A stretch of 64,000 nucleotides of DNA from Pardosa pseudoannulata. Its lineage: Eukaryota; Arthropoda; Arachnida; Araneae; Lycosidae. A program made the translations under genes and the position numbers. The stretch's first letter is position 1, and each line of letters opens with the position of its first letter. Of the stretch, positions 50,322 through 59,300 are shown piece by piece. The stretch is taken from assembly GCA_032207245.1 (NCBI GenBank), contig CM063504.1, positions 82,696,344-82,760,343 on the forward strand, given 5' to 3'. The notes under the pieces are model-generated. The model did no database searches. It saw only the letters and a list, made by a program, of their open reading frames with translations, and had not been told where the DNA came from.

Positions 50322-53300
50322 GTAAGATATTTTTCAATTTCTTTTTTTAGCTATATGTTCATTATCTCATATAAGTCAACGATTTTCTCCCATCTATATT
50401 CCCACATCTTATAGAACCCATTTCATAAGCATAATTTTTACCTAATCTGTATTATTATGATCCTGTGCCAAATAGAATGTGAATGTGTAATGATGACAAC
50501 ATGAAATTATTCCTATTAGTTTTTGTTATATCTTGGTAATCCTAAGATTACTGGGTTCAAATAACTAAGGTTATCTGGAAGTTACAGCTCTGAAGCAGTT
50601 AATGCCATCTGGCATTTGTCGCTCAGTGTTTGTTAAATTCCAAACTACTGGCTTTATTGTTGTAATTAAGTATTACATGTTAATATCCTAGATATAAAAT
50701 TCTTGTTTTAATTACCTGTATAACTTTTTAATTACCTATGAGTAAATTAGCACTGATATTCCATATACAATGTAAATGAGCTACATATGGGTAATCGTAG
50801 AACATGCTGTAAAATTGGGTTATTATCACTGTAGATCACTGTTTTTTTAAGGACAAATTTCAGTGTGGTGTCATTTATGTTAAGTTTATATTAAACTTTG
50901 CTACCTCTGTATGTTCATTGTTTAGTTAATGCAGTTAAAATTTAGCAAACAATTCAAGGGGCTCAAAATTACATAAATTATATCCCCATACCCCCATAAT
51001 TACATAAATTATTCATAACGTATGGAGAAAAATTTATAATTTAAGAATAATGCATTATATTTTCTTCATTGGCTGTAGTTTATAGTAGCTCTGTTATTTT
51101 CCTCAAAGATCTGCTCCTTTTCAACAATAGCCATCCAGTTTCATTGTCACATATAGGGTTGATACTATTACAAGTCACCAAAAATCTGAGTAGATACCCT
51201 GTTTTGAGGGAGTACTGTATTTCTCTGTAATTTTATGTACTGGAGTCACCAAGTCTGCAAAATAAAAGAATTGCTCCTAATTTTGTGAAGCTGATAGTGC
51301 TAAATCTGGTTCTTTCAAATGTCATGTGAATGTAGGGCCATCCTGTTTGGGAAAAAATATATAAATGTATGATTGAAAATAATATTAAGTTAAACTCTAT
51401 TTTTTTAAGTCTTATTTAAGACAACCATACACATTTATAATGATTTTAGTAAACATTACAATTATCCAAGTAAAGTTTTTAAATAATAAAGCTGCAACAT
51501 TCTAAAAGGTCTTTTTGGATATTTTGTCTAATGGACCCAAATTTTGCCTGAAGAGCCCAATGATTGATAAAACATAAATTTGTAAAGTGTTAAAAAATCT
51601 TGTATATTGCTATCAATTTATATTGTATATATCGTAAATTTTGCCGAACAATGGCCGAATGGTTAGGGTGCTGGTCTTTGTAACCGGAGTTTGTGGGTTT
51701 GAATCCCACTATGGCATGGATGTTCGTAGCCATTCGGAATCGGCTTTAAGCAGTAGGTCCCGGTCTCATTAGCCCTCAAATTTGATGGAAAATTAATCGT
51801 TTTATATAGTTTTTCCAACACTTCAAAAAAAATTCAGAGTCGTCAGAGGTTTGATGAAGTTTTAGGATTTCAATAAAATTTACACTTCGAAGGTTTTAAG
51901 TTAAAATTTTATTTATAAAAAAAAAATTAAACATGTATCGACTTAATACAAAAATTAAACAAGCTAGTTACTTGCAGCGTTAGCTAGAGATGCTTCCCCA
52001 GCTAACCACGCTGCCTAGGCTTAAATACATACATGTGGACATCAGGAGATTTACATGAAGGTTTCAGTCACGGTTTAAGTTGACTGAAACGTTAATGCAT
52101 CGGATGAATAATTAGGTGATGTAAGGAAGAAATCTATTTTTTTTTTAATTTCCTAACAAAATTTCATAAAGTAAACCGTAGAATACCAAAATGAAAATAT
52201 TTGAGCTTAATTTTATTTCATTATTAGTGTCTTGTTTTATTTTAATGTTAATTCTGTTTTACAGAAAATAAATTCATTTAGATAAGTTAAAATTAACAAT
52301 ATGCTCAACTCTTAGCTACCAAATTTAACATGTCTGTTTTAAAAGCGACTCTGAAACTACTAGCATATAGCCCGTCATATGACGAGATCAGTAAAATTTT
52401 TAATTTTCCAGAATTGTAAACTACCCTATGAGGCAGGTAAAAAAAAATGGGTTTTTTTTTTGGCTGAGAATTATCTTGCAGCAAAAAATAATCGTTGATT
52501 GAATTTTAAATTATCTACATACGTACCTAATCTATTATTTAAGAGAAATATAAAAGAAAATTAATTACGTAATATATAAATTCAGTGATAAAACGTGTGA
52601 AAATAATGCAGACGATATTTAAATAATTTAAAATAAAAAATGATTAAATGAGATGGTTAAAGGAATGACGTCATAATGATAGAAAAATGTTTTTTTCATC
52701 TATTTATTCTATAATAAATTGATAAATTTAATCGCCTGCTCTTAATCGGGGGAAAATGGGGCTTGAAATAATCGCATTAAACTCTCGAAAAGGGGGGAAG
52801 GAGTGAATTTCAATGTTTTTGCTGTGATATGAAGCTTATTTATACCAATTTATTTAAGAATCAGATCGATAGTTAAGGAGAAAATAAACTTTACTCGCTT
52901 TAAATTTTGCTAACCCTAACTCATTAAGAATTCAATATGGAGTCTATTTCCATTCCAGGTCCAACCGCTTCAAAAATTCGTGGACAGACGGACAGATAAC
53001 TTAGGCTATTATTATATAGGGGACTAGACTTGTGAACTGTTACTATTATGTTATTGTTATTGTTGTGTAGTTAGTTGTAAGTTAAATTTTAAGATAAAAG
53101 TTAACTTAGGTGGGAGAATGTCAAATCGTCTGTTAAAATTGATGTTCTACCCACATATTATCTTTTTTATTTTATTTTTTCTCTGTAAGTTGCGAGTGGC
53201 AACGAACGATTTTGTTTAGTGAAAACATGGCAGTTCTTTCGTATGCGAGAAAAATGGCTCTTGAGTTGCTTTTGTGCTTTAATATGTTAATATTATTTAC

Positions 53301-56300
53301 GCCATAAATTCTTCTATGTGACATTTTCTGTGCATTTAAAGATCTCGCATACGTAAATATAATAAAAAGTGTTTTATATTAAAAGGGCGTCTGTTTTGAG
53401 CAATTAACGTCATTGAGAACATTCTTCAGTATCACACTTCTGATTTCGAAACCCAAACGGGACAGTGATTATTTGGTGGTATATATGAATGGCATCGAAA
53501 ATGATAAATTTAATCGCCTGCTTTTAACGGGGGAAGAATAAAGCTTGAAATAATAGTATTAAACGCTAAAAAAGGGGGGATGGCTTAGATTTTGAACTCG
53601 CTTTGAATTTTGCTAACCCTAACTCATAAAAAATTCAATATGGATGCCTGTATCCGTTCCAGGTACAACCGCTTCAAAAATTTGCCGACAGACACCTTAG
53701 GCTATTATTATATAGGGGATTCAAAACTTGCCTAAAAATCTTTAAAGCCTAACAATGTGTATTATGTAGGAAGAGAATTTACTGTTCATATACAGTTGCT
53801 ACCATATATTTTATATACATGTGCATGTATGTATATACATATGTATTATGAAGCAGACACATTTCAATTTTGTGTAGATATATCCATAAGTTGTCAGCAA
53901 ATGTTTTCTATTTTAACATTTGTGTTAACTTCATGGTAAATTAATATCTATTTGGTGCTTAGTTCTTAAGTGCTGGGTAGTTAAGTTTTCTGAGAGTTGG
54001 AGTTGTGAATTTTTTTACTTTTCCTTAGTTTGAAAACAACATTCATTGTCCTAAGTTTTCATTCTAGTATTTTTCAATTATTTTAGAATTAACTTAATTG
54101 TTTATTGTACTGTTCTTACTGGTGATCTTATGGGCGGAGTTAGTTTTTCTTCTATATTTTAGAGGCTAGTGAGCTTTTTATTTGTCCTGTGTCAATAAAA
54201 GAAAGTTTAATTGTTGTTCGCAAGTAGTTTGAAAATATAATCTCTGTATGATTGATTTTTATGCATGATTTTTGTTGTTAAAGAGCTGATTAGATTTTAC
54301 TTATATGTGGTAGCATATGAACATACAGCAGTTTACTTAAGCTAAAAACCATTATTGTAAAAAAAAATTTGTAATTTTTATTTTTATTTAGAAAAAATTT
54401 TATCCTACTGAAGATAAACCACGATTGAAGAGAACTCGAAAGATGGTTGCCTTCAAGGATTGCAAGCGAAATCTGCGTAAGAGAATTACACCAGGAACTG
54501 TGCTAATTTTACTTGCTGGGAGACATCGAGGAAAGGTAGTTTATCACATATCTAACTAGTAAATATTTTCAATCTTAATTTATGTTTCGAAAGTCATGTC
54601 TCTTGTAGTTATCCTGTGCTTTATAGAATAATTTAAAAAAATTATTTAGGGTAAAGTACAACTAAGTCTATTGTTTTTTAACCTTTAATGTAAATCTAAT
54701 TTATTAAACTGTGTACATGTAATGTTAAACCCATTTCCTGATGCACACCCTGCTAGAGACAAATCACTCTCACGACGGGGGATACAGCTTTACAGCTAAG
54801 GAGCCCCGAACAAACTTCTACTCCGACGTACAACTAAGTCAAATAGTTAAATATTTTATGTAAGTGATGTTGAAAATTGCAGTCTGGGATGTTAGCAATG
54901 TTTACTTGTAAAAAAGGGGATTTATGTTGTTCCTGTCAATTTTTTCCTGAATTTTTTTAATCATGCTTCATACCTTAATGTTTCTTCCTCACATCCGTCC
55001 CTACAGTTTTGGACCAACACTAACATTTCAACTGCAAATAGTTTGAAATCTGAATGGAACTCTTGATACTCTGTTAGAAAACAGAAATATTCTTCCCCCT
55101 TCTTTTTAATTCAGAGCAAGAAATATTTTTTTCCCTATCCACTCTTTGAATCTCATTTGTTCCAAATTAAAATAAATGCCTTTTCTCAAACATATTCTTA
55201 GTTGCATCTTGCCTTCTAATTATACTATTCTATCAAAAGCAATATCATCTTCCATGATGAAATGTTTTATCGACATTATACAAAAATGCATAAAAATCCT
55301 TTGTGTTCATTGTTACTCTGACCCAATGTATAATTATAATACTCTGGTATAAAATTGTAAGTTAGCTGATTGTTGCAATTAAGTTAGCTGAAGTATTGCA
55401 ATTAGTTCGGGGTTCTCCCTCCTAAGTCAAGATAGGAATGTCGCATTTTTTTTTGGGGGGGGGGGGTTTAAGGAATTTTTGTTAATTCCATGTTTTTATT
55501 TTAAAATTCATAAAGCATTCGTTAAACTTGTATATTCTCTTATAACTATATTTCTTTTTCAGAGAGTTGTGTTTTTGAAACAGTTGGCTACTGGTTTGTT
55601 GCTTGTTACTGGTAAGTAAACTAAATTAAATAAGATTATTTTTTCCTTTTCATATCTATATGATGAATAATAATAATCCTCTTTTTCTTTGTAGGGCCAT
55701 ATAAAATTAATGGATGTCCTTTAAGAAGAATTAATCAGATTTATTGTTTAGCAACATCAACTAAATTAGATATTAGTAATGTCAAGGTCCCTGAACATTT
55801 AGATGATCTTTATTTTAGAAGGAAAAAGCCCCAGAAAAAGTCTAAGAAAGATGAGGAAGAGATCTTTGATACCAAGAAAGAGGTATTGTTTTTTTTTTCA
55901 ATCCAAATACTTATTACTTATTATGAAAAAAATATGTATGTAATGAATTTATTTATAGCAATGAAACTATGTATTATATAGCAAATATCTTTGTTCAGTT
56001 CTTTAAATAATTACATTTTGTTTTTTACTCTAGTGAACTGAAGACTCAGTACTCATTAGAATATTTTTAAAAAAATGTGACTCGAAATACAGGATAATCA
56101 AATTCTATCAAAGAGCTCTCTGAATGGTCTTTGCCAAAATAAATGCATTTGACAATCCTATTTACTGAGGCAAGGGAAAAAAAAACTTTACTAAATTTGT
56201 TTTAAGCAGTTATAAATTTTTAAACAAAAATATGTAAGATTTTGTAAAAATCAAAATTTTATGAAATGTAAGAACCATAGAAAAGTTTTAGATTTATTTT

Positions 56301-59300
56301 AAAAACATTAAATATATTATAGTAGCAAAATGACACCTTAAAATTTTATGATTATAATCTATTTTTTAGTTACGATATTTTATCTGCTGCCAGGTAGTCA
56401 TGAGGTTTTAGGGTGACCATTAATGGTTAAGTCTTAATTTAGATGGTAAAGAATAGCTTGTAGAATATTTGTTTTCTTAGAATGTTTTCCTTTTGATTAG
56501 TTACAGTGCAATCTTATAAACAATCTGCAAAATTTTTAAGTAATTTCTATTTAATTTTCCATTTGTAGCATTATGATTTTTCAAACAGTGCACATAAATT
56601 TACTTTTTCAGCAGGAACATAGGCTGAATGATAGCAAATCCTTTATCTTTTATAAAACTCCCCATCTTACAGTACCCATTTTACTTGTAATACTAAATAA
56701 TATTTTTCCCCATGAAGTTGTTCCTTTTTCATTTATGATCTTTAAAATGATAGCTAATCATGAGTGTGATCTCTTATGCAATCCATAATAATTTTGATTT
56801 AAGAAAATCATTGATATGTAATTAGAGAAATACATAGGTATTAAAGGGTTAATTGTAGATATTGACAGGTAAAACTGAGAAGTTGCTTTTTAATCCTACA
56901 TTTTAATATAAGCCAGCATTTTTGTATAGATGTGCTTTGTGTCCATAAGTTGTCAGCAAATGTTTTCTATTAAACATTTGTGTTAACTTCATGGTAAATT
57001 AATAACTATCTAGTGCTTAGTTCTTAAGTGCTGGCTAGTTAAGTTTTCTGAGAGTTGGAATTGTGATTTTGTTTACTTCTTCCTTAGTTAGAAAGCAACA
57101 TAGTCTTTATCATTTTATTTATATAAATAAATAAATGTGATTTTATCATTGTTTCTCATGTTTATCCATTGTGGCAATATTATATTCTTCCAAGTAGCAA
57201 TACTGTTCTGTCTTAAAGTATCCATCAAAAATTTCACTAGCAAAATATTTTACTCTAACCTCCATATGATTGATTTTACTTGATGATCAGTGATTCTGTT
57301 CACCTTGGAGAACTGATGAGGTTTTATTGTTTTATCCTTTTCTCCTTATTCCTATGATAGTTTTTTTCACCTCTTCCTTTTTTAATGTATTAATGTCCCT
57401 AAAAAAATTAATCTGATTCTTAGGTTGACATTTTGCATTTCATTTATCTTAAGATAAGTATTGTTAATTGAACTGATGCTTGTAGACTTTATACTCTGTG
57501 TTTAATGGGTCATTCTTGTATTCAATTTAACATTTGATCTTTTGACATGAATTTTGTGGTGCTAGCATAGTTTCTCTTATGAATTTATTCATAGTAAATT
57601 ATATGGGACAATTGGCTGGTTGTAATTTCTGCAATATGTGTATGAGCTATAATAGTATTTTCTTGCTGAAAATCGATGTACAAATTATAATATCCCTGAA
57701 ATAGGGTTGTTTTTGAAGGAATATTTTTGAATTCATATTACTGATGTACTTGGACTAAGGTTATGTGAAGCTTTAGTTTAGCATTAAATGTTTTTAAAGA
57801 GAGAGGAAGCAGTAATGTGTGTTAGTGAGAAAATAGGTTTTAGAAATACCTATTCAAATATTGATATTGAGCTATAAAATATTGATATGCAAATACCAAT
57901 ACAATATTAATGTATATCAATATTGTGTACACTCTCAAATGATGTTGTTTTGAATAGATCCTTCAGAATTTAGATTGCTGAAATAAATGACTGATGAGAC
58001 TTGCTAAGCATAATATATGAATAAGGAGAAGCAGTAACATCCTATGGTGTGTGATTAGCTTCCAGAACAATGTATCTTAGTTATTAATGAGCTATATCCT
58101 CAAAAGTTGCAATTTTACTTTATCCTGAATTAAAATTTTTGAAATGCTTAAGTGCTTAGTTAAGCATCTTAAACCTTTGTTCATATGTTCATACTTTCAA
58201 GTAGAAGTGTTACTTGTGTGCATAAAGATTTTAAAAGCACAGCATCTGTTTGAGTTCCATTCTTAAATGTTTTGAATAAATCCTTCAAAAATCAAATTTT
58301 TTAAATACTTGACTGAGGGTTAGGTGAAGCCTCTCCTTTGCTTTGTTTATGAATATTTTACTGTGGAAATAGCAATAGCTATATCTGTATGTATGGGTAA
58401 CAGTTGCTAAACTTAGGTACCTATATTTATGAGCTTTTCTAAATGATGCTGTTTCGAATAGATCCTTCAGAATTGAAATTGCTGAAATACTTAAACTGAT
58501 GAGGCTCATTGGGAATCTAAAGACTTAGTATTTGTAACCTCAATATGATGATCGATTTTATTTGATTTTATGTGATTTTGTTCACCTTGGAGAACTGATG
58601 AGGTGTAATTGCCTGAAGGTCAGGTAAAGCCTGTTTTTTGCTTTATGAATATTTTAGAATGGAAATAGCAATAGCTATATCTGTATGTGTGAATAAGTTT
58701 CCAAACTTAAGTACCTATATTTATGACCTTTCCTAAATGATGCTGTTTCGAGTAAATCCTTCAGAATTGAAATTGCTGAAATTTTTGAACTGATGAGGCT
58801 CATTGGGAATCTAAAGACTTTGTAACCTCAATATGATGATCGATTTTATTTGATTTTATGTGATTTTGTTCACATTGGAGAACTGATGAGGTGTAATTGA
58901 CTGAGGGTCAAGTGAAGCCTGTCCTCTTTGTTTTGTTTATGAATATTTTAGAATGGAAACAACAATTGCTATATCTGTATGTGTGAGTAACAGTTTCCAG
59001 ACTTAGGTACCTATATTTATGAGCTTTCCTAAATGATGCTGTATCGAATAGATCCTTCAGAATTGAAATTGCTGAAATATTTGAACTGATGAGGCTCATT
59101 GGGAATCTCAAGACTTTGTATTTGTAACCTCAGTATGATGATCGATTTTATTTGATTTTTGTGATTTTGTTCACCTTGGAGAACTGATGAGGTGTAATTG
59201 ACTGAGGGTCAAGTGAAGCCTGTCCTTTGCTTTGTTTATGAATACTTTACAGTTGAAACAATAGCTATATCTGTATGTGTGAGTAACAGTTTCCAAACTT

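Noticed and set aside
50491..50560. C/D snoRNA in RpL6 intron 1 (AATGATGACAAC)
   Set aside because: A good C box, but no D box at a suitable distance and no closing stem.
55254..55322. Further C/D snoRNA in RpL6 intron 2
   Set aside because: ATGATGA and CTGA occur 60 nt apart, but there is no complementary terminal stem and only one copy exists, so it is likely chance.
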